Below, piece after piece: positions 24,744-33,681 of a stretch of DNA of 64,000 nucleotides. The notes beneath the pieces were generated by a model, which was not told the DNA's origin, did not search any database, and was given only the letters and a program-made list of their open reading frames with translations. The DNA is from Cupriavidus pampae (GTDB lineage Bacteria; Pseudomonadota; Gammaproteobacteria; Burkholderiales; Burkholderiaceae): the NCBI RefSeq assembly GCF_914271485.1, contig NZ_CAJZAG010000014.1, positions 1 through 64,000 on the forward strand. The letters are read 5' to 3'. The first letter of the stretch is position 1. Every line of letters begins with the position of its first letter. A program made the translations under genes and the position numbers.

Positions 24744-24961
24744 GCGGTAAGACTCGCGTGACCGCATGAGCGTCACGCATACGCCATCGAAACTCTGAAC
24801 TCCGTTTTGCGTCCGCATAGATCAGATACGCGGATGAGCGGACTCGTGCGTGCGATGGATGTGGGTCGACTTCTGCTTTCGAGCAGATCAGCGAGAACGC
24901 TTTCTCATTCAGGGTCCGCGCCACCGGTTTGGCGCGCGGCGGTCTCACGACCGGGTGAAGC

Positions 24962-25423
24962 ATGTCACGACACGGAAACCGGAACCGGCGCCAAACCGCG
25001 GGGGTCGCGGCGCTGGAGTTCGCCATCGTACTGCCGTTGCTGATTACGGTAGTGCTGGGGATCGTCTATTACGGCGTTGTATTTGCTCTGCAGCAGTCAC
25101 TGACGCTTGCTGCGGCGGAGGGCGCGCGCGCGGCGCTGCGCTATCCGCTTGCGGCGAACGGCGGTAATGCGGGAGCAACTGTCGGTCCGCGCGTGCTTGC
25201 CGCCGCGCAGACCGCGCAGGCAATGCTGCCGGATTCCATTCGTTCGCTCGTCAATAGCGCAGATATCGCGCAGGCCATCGCATGTACCGCGCCTGCCGGT
25301 GCCGTCTGCGTGCGCGTGACCCTGAACCTGCCTACTACGACGTTGCTGCCACAGCTGCCGCTGGTCCCGGTGCCGGCGACGCTCACTGGCAGCGCGACTG
25401 TGCAGCTGTCTCCCGATACATAA
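24962..25423 (+). CDS. tadE: TadE-family pseudopilin
   Basis: A 153-residue TadE/TadG-like minor pilin. The N-terminus QTAGVAALEFAIVLPLLITVVLGIVYYGVVFA carries the prepilin-like cleavage site followed by Glu at +5 and a single membrane helix; the rest is periplasmic, with a Cys pair (IACTAPAGAVCVRV). It is placed second in the locus, in front of cpaB, instead of at the end where tadE usually lies. 218 bases after flp. Confidence 0.88.
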   Translation: MSRHGNRNRRQTAGVAALEFAIVLPLLITVVLGIVYYGVVFALQQSLTLAAAEGARAALRYPLAANGGNAGATVGPRVLAAAQTAQAMLPDSIRSLVNSADIAQAIACTAPAGAVCVRVTLNLPTTTLLPQLPLVPVPATLTGSATVQLSPDT

Positions 25424-25513
25424 CAACGAGGCGTCTTGCGACGCCGCTGAATTGCCGCGTTCAATCCTGCAGTGTTCGATGACAGGAAAACCGGGTAACA
25501 AAAGGGTCGATGC

Positions 25514-26467
25514 ATGAGCAGCAATACGATTCGAATCATCGCGGTCTGCCTGCTCGTGCTGGCGGGCCTGCTGGCGTTGCTCGCCTGGCAGGTCGGCCGT
25601 CAGAGCACGCCGACCGTGCAACAACCGGGTGCGGTAGCACTGCATCCGGTAGTGGTCACCACGCAGCCCGTGAAGGCCGGCAAGCCGATAGGTGCGGATG
25701 CGGTGCGCATCGAGCAGCTGCCGATCGATCCGGGTGGCGCGTACCGCGACACCGCGCGCGTGGTGGGGCAGGTGCCGCTGGTGGATCTGGGCGCGAATGT
25801 CCCTGTGCTCGAGAGCCAGTTGCTGGCTGGCCTGGCGCGTCAGGTGCCCGAAGGCGAGCGCGCGGTGGCGGTGGCCGTCGATGAGGTAATCGGCGTGGGC
25901 CATCAGGTGCAGCCCGGCGATTACGTCGATGTGTTCGTGGTGATGCGGCGCGATTCGCAGGAGATTGCGGAAAGCCAGGCGCGCATGCTGCTGTCGCGGC
26001 TGCGTGTGCTCGCCTACGGCCACGGTGCGGTCAACGAGGCGGCGCCGCATGAAGCCGAGCAGATGATGACGCGCCGGGGCGATGGCGCGAAGACGGCCGT
26101 CTTGTCGGTGCCGCTCGCCGCGGTGAGCCAGCTCGCGATGGCACAGCAGGCCGGGCGTCTGCTGCTGGCGCTGCGCAATCCCAAGGATCCTGAAGTGCCG
26201 AGCGAAGGCATGTTCACGGAACCACCCGGCGTGCTGAAGGCGCGCGTGGGCGTTCCGCCGGAAGCCACGCGGGCGCCCGCCGATCGCGCGATTGCGGGCG
26301 TGGCGCTGGCGGGCATGCTCGGCACGCCACTGGCGTCGCGCAATACGCCGGCACCCGCCGTGCAGCCTCCTTCGATCGCGGCCGCTCCGGTGCGGCGCGA
26401 ACCTGCAACGACGACCCGGACTTCCGGCGTGGAAGTGATTCGCGCCGGCAAGCGAGACACCGAATAA
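25514..26467 (+). CDS. cpaB: Flp pilus assembly protein CpaB/RcpC
   Basis: A 317-residue periplasmic protein. One N-terminal membrane helix (IRIIAVCLLVLAGLLALLAWQV) is followed by a SAF-like domain (VVVTTQPVKAGKPIGADAVRIEQLPIDPGGAYRD, then VLESQLLAGLARQVPEGERAVAVAVDEVIGVGHQVQPGDYVDVFVVM), which defines CpaB/RcpC. It is thought to stabilise or gate the outer-membrane secretin. It ends 15 bases before cpaC. Confidence 0.94.
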   Translation: MSSNTIRIIAVCLLVLAGLLALLAWQVGRQSTPTVQQPGAVALHPVVVTTQPVKAGKPIGADAVRIEQLPIDPGGAYRDTARVVGQVPLVDLGANVPVLESQLLAGLARQVPEGERAVAVAVDEVIGVGHQVQPGDYVDVFVVMRRDSQEIAESQARMLLSRLRVLAYGHGAVNEAAPHEAEQMMTRRGDGAKTAVLSVPLAAVSQLAMAQQAGRLLLALRNPKDPEVPSEGMFTEPPGVLKARVGVPPEATRAPADRAIAGVALAGMLGTPLASRNTPAPAVQPPSIAAAPVRREPATTTRTSGVEVIRAGKRDTE

Positions 26468-26482
26468 GACGAGTCGCACGGT

Positions 26483-27931
26483 ATGCCCAGACACTTCCTC
26501 GAAGCCTTGCGACCTGGCGTGCAGGTTGGCGCGCGCAGTCCCTTCACGTTCACCGTTGCGTGCCATGTCGTGGCCGCCGCAATGGCGATCAGCCTTCCGC
26601 TTGCATTGACGCTTGCGCCCGTCTCGCCCGCCCATGCACAGGAAGCCGCCACCGGCGCGCGCACGATGCGCATGCTCGCCGGTGCGCAGCAGGAAATTCG
26701 CCCCGGCCCCGCGCTCGAGCGTGTGGCCGTCAGCAATCCGGGCGTGGCCGACGCGCTATTGCTCAAGCATCGTAGTGGCGCGCCATCGGTGCTGATCGTC
26801 GCCAAGGCGCCGGGCGTGACGGATCTGATGATCTGGAGCGGCGGTACGCCGATCAGCTACACGGTGCAGGTGGATGCGGTGGCGCCCGATCGCGATGGCG
26901 CCGACGTCAGCATCTCTACCGCGGGCGCCGCGATCAGCGGCCAGTCTCCCGATGCCGCGGCCGCCGCGCGCGCGCAACGCGCCGCGCGCATGGCGGCCGC
27001 GGGTGGCAAATCGGCTGACGGCAAGACCGATGCGAAGGGCGCGCTGATCGTCGATCGCTCGACGGTGCCGATCTCCGGCACCGTGCAGGTGGACGTGAAG
27101 GTGATCGAGATCAGCAAGACCGTGATCAAGGAGGTGGGGCTGAACTTCATCCGGCAGAACAGCGGCTTTGCGTTCGGCTCGTTCAGCCCGACCACGCTCA
27201 ACAAGATCACGCCGAATCCGCAGGGCATGGATATCGAGGGCACGGTGCCGATCGCGAGCGCCTTCAACCTGCTGGCGGTGTCGGCATCGCGCGGCATCTT
27301 TGCCAACCTGAGCATTCTCGAATCGAACGGGCTCGTGCGCGTGCTGGCCGAGCCGACGTTGGTGACGTTGTCCGGACAGAGCGCGAGCTTCCTGGCCGGT
27401 GGCGAGATCCCGATTCCGGTGCCGCAGGCGCTGGGCACGACGACGATCCAGTTCAAGCCTTTCGGTATCGGCTTGACGGTCTCGCCGACAGTGATCTCGA
27501 ACCAGCGTATCGCGCTGAAGGTGGCGCCCGAGGCGAGCGACCTCGATCCGTCGCGCGGCATCCAGCTCAACGGCGCGGTGGTGCCGGCGATCGTCACGCG
27601 GCGCGCGGACACCATGGTCGAACTTGGCGATGGCGAGAGTTTCGTGATCGGTGGCCTGGTGAGCCGCAACACCGTGAGCAACGTGAGCAAGGTGCCGTTC
27701 CTGGGCGATCTGCCCATCATCGGCGCGTTCTTCAAGAACCTGAATTTCCATCAGGAGGATCGAGAGCTGATCATCGTCGTGACGCCGCATCTGGTGAAGC
27801 CGATGGCCAAGGACGCGCCCGCGGTAGCAGCCGTGGGTAACGACGGCCGCACCGGTACCAATCCCAATGTATGGGGCCGCTTCGTGGCCGGCGAAATCGT
27901 CGATCCCACGTTGCCGGGCTTCTCGCGATAG
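26483..27931 (+). CDS. cpaC: Flp pilus secretin CpaC/RcpA
   Basis: A 482-residue outer-membrane secretin. After a signal region, RMLAGAQQEIRPGPALERVAVSNPGVADALLL is the type of N-terminal domain found in tad secretins, a BON-like middle part follows, and from about residue 190 the secretin core is seen (VQVDVKVIEISKTVIKEVGLNF, RVLAEPTLVTLSGQSASFLAGGEIPIPVPQ, VPFLGDLPIIGAFFKN, ELIIVVTPHLVKP). It forms the outer-membrane pore for the Flp pilus. Confidence 0.96.
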   Translation: MPRHFLEALRPGVQVGARSPFTFTVACHVVAAAMAISLPLALTLAPVSPAHAQEAATGARTMRMLAGAQQEIRPGPALERVAVSNPGVADALLLKHRSGAPSVLIVAKAPGVTDLMIWSGGTPISYTVQVDAVAPDRDGADVSISTAGAAISGQSPDAAAAARAQRAARMAAAGGKSADGKTDAKGALIVDRSTVPISGTVQVDVKVIEISKTVIKEVGLNFIRQNSGFAFGSFSPTTLNKITPNPQGMDIEGTVPIASAFNLLAVSASRGIFANLSILESNGLVRVLAEPTLVTLSGQSASFLAGGEIPIPVPQALGTTTIQFKPFGIGLTVSPTVISNQRIALKVAPEASDLDPSRGIQLNGAVVPAIVTRRADTMVELGDGESFVIGGLVSRNTVSNVSKVPFLGDLPIIGAFFKNLNFHQEDRELIIVVTPHLVKPMAKDAPAVAAVGNDGRTGTNPNVWGRFVAGEIVDPTLPGFSR

Positions 27932-27944
27932 GAAGCGGGCGACG

Positions 27945-29183
27945 ATGATGCAGCGAGACGTAGAGATCGACTACCTCCTGATGAACACGCGGCGCGACGA
28001 TGTGCGCCAGTGGCTCGGCGACGCGCTGACGGGGCTGGGCGCGCTCGTCTCGGAGGATGGCTCGCACGAGGCATTCGTCGAACAGATCAGCACGATTCGC
28101 CCCGGCCTGGTGTTCCTCGATTTCTCGGGCGCGCAGGCCAAGGTTTCGGGGCGGCTCGCGGAACATGTGGTGCGGCTGTTTCCGACGTTGCCGCTGGTGG
28201 CAGTGGGAAACCCGTCGGAGCCCGAGGCGATGCTCGTCGCGTTGCGGGCCGGCGTGCGGGATTTCATCGACCTGCGCGGCAACCCCGCCGATGCCACCGC
28301 GGTGGTGAAGCGGCTGATGCTGCCGCGTTCGCAGGTGAAGGCGGCGGAGCCGACGCGGCGCGGCGGCATCGTCGCGGTGCTCGGCGCGCGCGCTGGGGTG
28401 GGCGCGACAACGCTGGCGGTGAATCTCGCGGCCGCGGCGCGGCGCGGTGCGGCCGCGGAAGTGCTGCTGCTGGATCTCGGGTTGCCGGTGCGGGACGCGG
28501 CGCTGTACTGCAACGTCTCGCCGCAGTTTCATTTCGTCGAGGCGGTGCGCAACCTGCGCCGCTTCGATCAGGTGTTCGTGCGGACCGCGCTCGCCCATCA
28601 GGTCAATGGCGTGGCGCTACTGCCGCTGCCGGAAACGTTGGGCGAGTTACGCGACATCTCGTACTCGGAAGCCCTGGCCCTGCTGGAGCGGCTGCGCGCG
28701 TTCTTCGATCTGCAGGTGATCGATCTCGGTGGCTTCACCAATATCGATTTCATGGCGCAGATCGTCAACGCCGCCGATCACGTGATGGTGGTGGCCGAGC
28801 AGAGCCTCGGTGCGATCGTGTCGGCGGCGGAGCTGCTGCAGGAGTTGAAGAAGCGCGAGATCGAGCGCGACGATCTGCGGCTGGTGGTGTCGCGCTTCGA
28901 TGCGCGGCTTGGCGTGGATGCCGCGCAGATTGCCGATCGCGTCGGCGTGCAGGCCGTGGAGACATTGCCGGAGCGGCGCGAGGCGCTGTTGCTGGCGACC
29001 AACCGCGGAGTGGTACTCGCGGACGATCTACCCAACGATCCTTACGTACGCGCGGTGGATGCGCTGATGGAACGGCTGGGCTATCACGCGGGACAGGCGG
29101 CCGAGCGCGGGCTGCTGGCCCGGATGAAAGAGAAACTGCCCGATGCATGGCGCGCGCCGCGCGGCAAGCGGGCTGGGAACTGA
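27945..29183 (+). CDS. cpaE: Pilus localisation ATPase-like protein CpaE/TadZ
   Basis: A 412-residue protein: an N-terminal receiver-like domain (about 1-125) and a ParA/MinD-like domain. The deviant Walker A motif reads VLGARAGVGATTLAVNLAAA; the signature lysine of GKT is Ala and the upstream Lys of KGG is Arg-Ala, as is common in TadZ proteins that bind nucleotide weakly. It recruits the tad machine to a pole. The start at 27945 follows GGAAGCGGGCGACG; a second ATG is one codon later. Confidence 0.92.
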   Translation: MMQRDVEIDYLLMNTRRDDVRQWLGDALTGLGALVSEDGSHEAFVEQISTIRPGLVFLDFSGAQAKVSGRLAEHVVRLFPTLPLVAVGNPSEPEAMLVALRAGVRDFIDLRGNPADATAVVKRLMLPRSQVKAAEPTRRGGIVAVLGARAGVGATTLAVNLAAAARRGAAAEVLLLDLGLPVRDAALYCNVSPQFHFVEAVRNLRRFDQVFVRTALAHQVNGVALLPLPETLGELRDISYSEALALLERLRAFFDLQVIDLGGFTNIDFMAQIVNAADHVMVVAEQSLGAIVSAAELLQELKKREIERDDLRLVVSRFDARLGVDAAQIADRVGVQAVETLPERREALLLATNRGVVLADDLPNDPYVRAVDALMERLGYHAGQAAERGLLARMKEKLPDAWRAPRGKRAGN

Positions 29184-29184
29184 C

Positions 29185-30501
29185 ATGACGCAAGCGATCG
29201 AATTCTCGGACAACGCTTCTGCCCCGTTTCCTGCGTCGCAGGAATTTCACACGATCAAGGAGGCCGCGCACGAACATCTGCTGACCCGTATCGAGGAACT
29301 CGGTGCGGAGTTCGGCCGCTGGTCGCGCGTGGCCATCCAGCGCTTTGTCGACCTCGAGCTCGAGAGCTTCACGCGACTGCGCCGCATTCCGATCAATGAG
29401 GCGGAACTGCGGCAGATCTCGGAGGCACTGACCAAGGAGCTGGCCGGGTTCGGTCCGATCGAGGATCTGCTCAACGATCCCGCGGTGGAGGACATCCTCG
29501 TCAATGGCGCGCTGGACGTCTATGTATCGCGCCATGGCAAGCTCGAACGCATTCCGGTGCGCTTTGCCGATGGCGGCCATCTGCTGCGCATCGTGCGGCG
29601 GATTCTGGCGCCGATCGGCCGCCGGCTCGACGAGTCGAATCCGATGGTCGATGCGCGGCTGCCCGATGGTGGCCGTATCAACGTCATCATTCCGCCGCTC
29701 GCGCTAGAGGGGCCGGTGGTGTCGATCCGCAAGTTCCGCAAGGACCCGCTTACGCCGGCGGACCTGCAATCGCTCGGCACGATGAATCCCGAGATCTGCG
29801 AGCTGCTGGAGGCCGCGGTGAAGGCGCGCTGCAATATTCTCGTCAGCGGAGGTACGAGCTCGGGAAAGACCTCGCTGTTGAATGCACTGGCGACGTTCGT
29901 GCCGGTGACCGAACGTGTGATCACGATCGAGGACACCGCGGAACTCGCGCTGAATCACCCGCACGTGGTGCGTCTGGAGAGTCGGCCCGGTGGGTTCGAG
30001 GGCACCGGCGTGGTGACGATTCGCGATCTGCTGCGCAATAGCCTGCGTATGCGGCCGGACCGCATCATCGTCGGCGAGGTGCGCGGCGGCGAGGTACTGG
30101 AAATGCTGCAGGCGATGAGCACGGGCCACGATGGCTCGATGGGCACGATTCACGCGAGCAGTGCGCGCGAGTGCCTGTACCGGCTGGAAATGCTGGCGGG
30201 CTTCGCAGGGTTCCAGGGCAGCGAAGTCAGCCTGCGGCGACAGATCGCCAATGCGATCGACTTCATCGTGCAGATCGGCCGGCTGTCCAACGGCAAGCGC
30301 CGCATCCTGTCGATTACCGAAGTGACGGGTCTGGGCGACAACATCATCTCCACGCAGGAGTTGTGGCGTCACGAGCCGGTGCAGGGCCCGGACGGCAGCG
30401 AGACCGATCGCTGGCTCTCGCTTGGCCTGATGCCGCATTCGCCCAAGCTGGCGCGTATGCGTCCGGCGGGCTTTATGCTCGACGATCGCTTCGATGTCTA
30501 G
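29185..30501 (+). CDS. cpaF: Flp pilus secretion ATPase CpaF/TadA
   Basis: A 438-residue type II/IV secretion-type ATPase that powers pilus extension and retraction. The N1D-like start (KEAAHEHLLTRIEELGAEFGRW) is followed by the ATPase core: Walker A LVSGGTSSGKTSLLNALA, Asp box ITIEDTAELAL, Walker B MRPDRIIVGEVRGGE and His box TGHDGSMGTIHASS. It begins two bases after the cpaE stop and its end overlaps tadB by eight bases. Confidence 0.97.
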   Translation: MTQAIEFSDNASAPFPASQEFHTIKEAAHEHLLTRIEELGAEFGRWSRVAIQRFVDLELESFTRLRRIPINEAELRQISEALTKELAGFGPIEDLLNDPAVEDILVNGALDVYVSRHGKLERIPVRFADGGHLLRIVRRILAPIGRRLDESNPMVDARLPDGGRINVIIPPLALEGPVVSIRKFRKDPLTPADLQSLGTMNPEICELLEAAVKARCNILVSGGTSSGKTSLLNALATFVPVTERVITIEDTAELALNHPHVVRLESRPGGFEGTGVVTIRDLLRNSLRMRPDRIIVGEVRGGEVLEMLQAMSTGHDGSMGTIHASSARECLYRLEMLAGFAGFQGSEVSLRRQIANAIDFIVQIGRLSNGKRRILSITEVTGLGDNIISTQELWRHEPVQGPDGSETDRWLSLGLMPHSPKLARMRPAGFMLDDRFDV

Positions 30502-31420
30502 CGCCGGCCTTCTGCTCGCTGCCATCGCGCTGGTCATTCTTGGCGCGGGCCTGCTGATGCTCGCCTCCGCGCGCGGGAAGGCGCAGGCCGAGGTGGCGCG
30601 CGCGCATTTGCAGGCGCAGACCGAGCAGGTGCGGGCCCGATATGCCACGCCGATCGAACCGGGACCGCAGGCGGCCACGCGGGATCTGCGCAGACGTTGG
30701 GTAGAACTGCTGCGGCGCGCGGACCTGACCGATACGCGACGCATGTATTTGCGCTTCGGTGTGCCGGCGCTGGTGGCTACGCTGATCGGCGCGCTGGTTG
30801 GCGGAGGTATCGGCGGCATGGCGATGCTGGTGGTCTCGGCAGCGCTGATCGCGTTTGTCGTGTCGCTGCGTATTCGTCGCATCAAGGCGCGCATGTTGCG
30901 TCAGCTGCCAGGCTTTCTCGATGGCGTAGTGCGGCTGATGGCCATTGGTAGCAGCGTGCCGGCCGCGTTCCAGAACACCGTGGTGAATACCGAGGCGCCG
31001 CTGCGCCAATGTCTTGTGCATGCGATTCATCTGCAGCGTGCAGGCAAGGAACTCGATCAGGCCGTGCTGCAGGTCGGCCGTCTGTATCGGCTCGACGAGC
31101 TCGTGATGGTGGCCGCTGTGCTGCGGCTGGCCACGCGCTATGGCGGCCGTGCGGATGTGGTGATGGAGCGCACGGCGACGTTTATGCGCGATCACGAGGA
31201 AGCGCAGCGCGAACTGATGGCGCTGTCGGCCGAGACGCGGATGTCCGCGTGGGTGCTTGGGTTGCTGCCGCTGGTGATGGCGGGCGGACTGTTCGTGATC
31301 AATGCCGGCTACATCCTGTCGATGTGGCAGGACCCCGCGGGGCGCGCGATGCTGATTGCCGCCGGGGGTCTCGAGATTGCCGGCGTGATCCTGCTGTACA
31401 AGCTGGCCCGGTCGATCTAG
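30494..31420 (+). CDS. tadB: Flp pilus inner-membrane platform protein TadB
   Basis: A 308-residue polytopic protein with a T2SF/GspF domain (LRQLPGFLDGVVRLMAIGSSVPAAFQNTV, then ELVMVAAVLRLATRYGGRADVVMERTATFMRDHEEAQRELMALSAETRMSAWVLGLLPLVMAGGLFVIN). N-terminal helices and a pair near residues 95-120 anchor it. It overlaps the end of cpaF, so translation is coupled. Together with TadC it forms the platform for the ATPase. Confidence 0.95.
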   Translation: MSSAGLLLAAIALVILGAGLLMLASARGKAQAEVARAHLQAQTEQVRARYATPIEPGPQAATRDLRRRWVELLRRADLTDTRRMYLRFGVPALVATLIGALVGGGIGGMAMLVVSAALIAFVVSLRIRRIKARMLRQLPGFLDGVVRLMAIGSSVPAAFQNTVVNTEAPLRQCLVHAIHLQRAGKELDQAVLQVGRLYRLDELVMVAAVLRLATRYGGRADVVMERTATFMRDHEEAQRELMALSAETRMSAWVLGLLPLVMAGGLFVINAGYILSMWQDPAGRAMLIAAGGLEIAGVILLYKLARSI

Positions 31421-31429
31421 GAGCGAACC

Positions 31430-32485
31430 ATGACGATGACGACGCTGGTTTCGCTGAGTCTGCTGGTGCTGGCCTGCGCCGCGGGGCTGCTGGCGTGGCC
31501 GCTGTTGCGGCAGTGGCGGCAGCGATCGCGTGCCACGCGCACGATCGATACGGCATTGCAGCGGCAGGCGGGTGCCGGCGCGCAGGCAGCAGCTCAACCG
31601 GGTTCCGCGCCTGGCACCTTGCCGCAAGCGCAAGCGCAAGCGCAAGCGCAAGCTGCGGACGCGGGTGCGAACGGTGCCGCTGGCGCAACGGCGAGCAACA
31701 CGCTAGGCAGCAAGATCGGCAAGACCCTGCACGCGCGCTTCGACCAGCGGTGGCTGGAATCGCGCGTCGGCCGCGCGGTGGTCACCGCGGAGGAGCAGGC
31801 GTTGCTCGAGCAATGCGGTTTCTACGGCGCGCGCGCGCGCGCGGTCTTCGGTGGGCTGCGCGTGGCGTTGCCGCTCGTGGCGACGATCCTCGCCGTGTTG
31901 TGGCGGCTGCCGCAGGGCGCCGGTGCCGCGCTGACGTGGGGCTTCGTGGCATTCGCGGTGGCGTTCTTCGCGCCGAAGCTTTGGCTGCGCCGGCGCGCGA
32001 AGAATCGGCTGGCACAGGTCGACGACGAATTGCCGGTGCTGATCGACATGCTGCGGCTGCTGCAGGGCGTGGGCATGTCAATCGATCAGAGCCTGCAGAT
32101 CATCGTGGTCGAGTTCGGCAACCTGATGCGTGTGCTCGGCCCAGAATTGCATCGCGCGAACCAGCAGTTTGCCTCGGGGCGCTCGCGCGAGCAGACGCTG
32201 CTGCGTATTGGCCGGCTATTCGACAGCGAGGATCTCAAGGGCCTGATCACGTTGCTCACGCAGGTGGACCGCCACGGCGGTGGAGTGCAGGAGCCCTTGC
32301 GGCAGTTTGGCGAACGGTTGCAGGTTGCGCGCAAGGCCCGCATGAAGGCCAAGATCGGGAAGCTGACCGTGAAGATGACGGGCGTGATGGTGGTGAGTCT
32401 GCTGCCGGTGCTGCTGATCATCACGGCGGGGCCGGGCTTTCTTGGGGCGATTCGATTGTTGTCACAGATGGGTGGGGCACGATGA
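31430..32485 (+). CDS. tadC: Flp pilus inner-membrane platform protein TadC
   Basis: A 351-residue polytopic protein with a T2SF domain (LAQVDDELPVLIDMLRLLQGVGMSIDQSLQIIV, then GLITLLTQVDRHGGGVQEPLRQFGERLQVARKARMKAKIGKLTVKMTGVMVVSLLPVLLIITAGPGFLG). Between the first helix and the core is an Ala/Gln-rich linker with a QAQAQAQAQ run coded by five CGCAAG units. The stop overlaps the ATG of tadD. Confidence 0.95.
   Translation: MTMTTLVSLSLLVLACAAGLLAWPLLRQWRQRSRATRTIDTALQRQAGAGAQAAAQPGSAPGTLPQAQAQAQAQAADAGANGAAGATASNTLGSKIGKTLHARFDQRWLESRVGRAVVTAEEQALLEQCGFYGARARAVFGGLRVALPLVATILAVLWRLPQGAGAALTWGFVAFAVAFFAPKLWLRRRAKNRLAQVDDELPVLIDMLRLLQGVGMSIDQSLQIIVVEFGNLMRVLGPELHRANQQFASGRSREQTLLRIGRLFDSEDLKGLITLLTQVDRHGGGVQEPLRQFGERLQVARKARMKAKIGKLTVKMTGVMVVSLLPVLLIITAGPGFLGAIRLLSQMGGAR
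31623..31652 (+). repeat. Five-copy CGCAAG hexanucleotide repeat in tadC
   Basis: Five exact tandem copies of CGCAAG encode alternating Gln-Ala in a cytoplasmic linker. Slippage by a unit keeps the frame and changes only linker length. Confidence 0.9.
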
Positions 32486-33330
32486 ACAGGAACATGGTGG
32501 GGCGCGCGACGAACGCTCCGTTACTAGGCGTCGTGGTGGCGTCGCTGGTACTACTGGCGGGCTGCTCCGGTTTGAGCGGTACGAACAGTGCCGAACGCAT
32601 GGCGCAGCAGGCCGAGGCGCAGATCGAGCTGGGCAAGCTGCGCGACAAAGAGGCGCGCGCCGAGTACAGCGACAAGGCGGTATATCTCGGCTTGATTGGG
32701 CGCATGCAGCAGGAGGGGTTGTATTACGCCTCCCTCGCGCATATCGATGCCTATCAGCAGCGCTTTGGCGCGCCCCCCGAACTGAAGCTGTTGCGTGCCG
32801 ATGCGTTGCGCGAGACCGGGCAGGATGAGGCGGCCACGCTGGCGTATCGCGAGCTGTTGAGCACCGATCGCGCGGCGCGCGCGTATCACGGGCTGGGGCT
32901 GATCGCGGGCAAGCAGGGTGACTTCGCGCGCGCGGTGATGGAACTGCGTCAGGGGGCCACGCTCGATCCCATCAGTGCGCCGATCGCCAATGACCTTGGC
33001 TATGCGTTGATGCGCGGCGGTGCCCTGCAGGAAGCGCGGGTGCCGGTGATGCAGGCGCTGCAGCTCGATGGCGCCAATCCGCGCATTGTCAGCAACGCCG
33101 CCGTGTGGATGATGGCCGATGGCAAGCGCGCGCAGGCGGCCGCGATGATGCAGCAGGCGAATCTTTCGGAAAGCACGCGCGCCGCCATTCGCAAGGAAGC
33201 CGAGCGCATCGCGCGCGCGGTGCAGACGCGTGCCAGTGCTGGTGGCGCGAAGGCCAACGCTGTCAGGCCGCTGGCGTTGTCCGATGCGCGCGGCACGCAA
33301 CCCTCCACTGCTACGGGGATCCTGCCATGA
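32482..33330 (+). CDS. tadD: Flp pilus assembly lipoprotein TadD
   Basis: A 282-residue predicted lipoprotein: helix PLLGVVVASLVLLAGCSG gives lipobox LAGC with Cys28. The rest is tetratricopeptide-repeat-like (ASLAHIDAYQQRFGAPPELKLLRADALRETGQDEAATLAYRELL, AYHGLGLIAGKQGDFARAVMELRQGATLDP, NDLGYALMRGGALQEARVPVMQALQLDGANP), the TadD pattern, probably a pilotin or scaffold for the secretin. It overlaps tadC at ATGA and its stop overlaps the next start the same way. Confidence 0.93.
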   Translation: MNRNMVGRATNAPLLGVVVASLVLLAGCSGLSGTNSAERMAQQAEAQIELGKLRDKEARAEYSDKAVYLGLIGRMQQEGLYYASLAHIDAYQQRFGAPPELKLLRADALRETGQDEAATLAYRELLSTDRAARAYHGLGLIAGKQGDFARAVMELRQGATLDPISAPIANDLGYALMRGGALQEARVPVMQALQLDGANPRIVSNAAVWMMADGKRAQAAAMMQQANLSESTRAAIRKEAERIARAVQTRASAGGAKANAVRPLALSDARGTQPSTATGILP

Positions 33331-33668
33331 CCGTTCGATATCTTGTTTTGGGTGTTGTGCTCTGCCTGCCGGTGGCAGTTGCGCAGGCGCAGGGATCGAT
33401 GCAAGCGCAGGCGCCTGCACCCGCACCTGCACCGACAGCGCGGACCATGCCTGCCGTGGACGAGCGCGGCGATGCGCGTGCGTTGCTACAGATTCAACGC
33501 TCGGGCGCGCAGGCGGGGCCTGGTTTGCCGATGACCGGTGAGCAGGCCGCGCTGGGTTACGAGCGCTATCTGGAGAGCTTCCGTTATGCGATTCCGGAGT
33601 TCTTTACGAGCCAGGCGACCGGGAGTCCGCTGCGTGGTGGGTCGGGTAGTCAGGCGTTGGGCCAATAA
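33327..33668 (+). CDS. Small exported protein, DUF3613-like, of the tad locus
   Basis: A 113-residue protein with a signal peptide (TVRYLVLGVVLCLPVAVAQAQ), a Pro/Ala-rich linker and a short conserved-looking tail (DARALLQIQRSG and MTGEQAALGYERYLESFRYAIPEFFTSQ). Proteins of this form (DUF3613) recur directly after tadD in beta-proteobacterial tad loci; no function is known to me. Its ATG overlaps the tadD stop. Confidence 0.85.
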   Translation: MTVRYLVLGVVLCLPVAVAQAQGSMQAQAPAPAPAPTARTMPAVDERGDARALLQIQRSGAQAGPGLPMTGEQAALGYERYLESFRYAIPEFFTSQATGSPLRGGSGSQALGQ

Positions 33669-33681
33669 CGGACCGATCGCG

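Noticed and set aside
31009..32481. Long plus-strand frame running into tadD
   Set aside because: The upstream part is an out-of-frame reading of tadB and tadC; the real gene begins at the coupled ATG at 32482.
30494..33330. Fusion of tadB, tadC and tadD
   Set aside because: Each has its own start, stop and family-length domain; overlaps of a few bases only.
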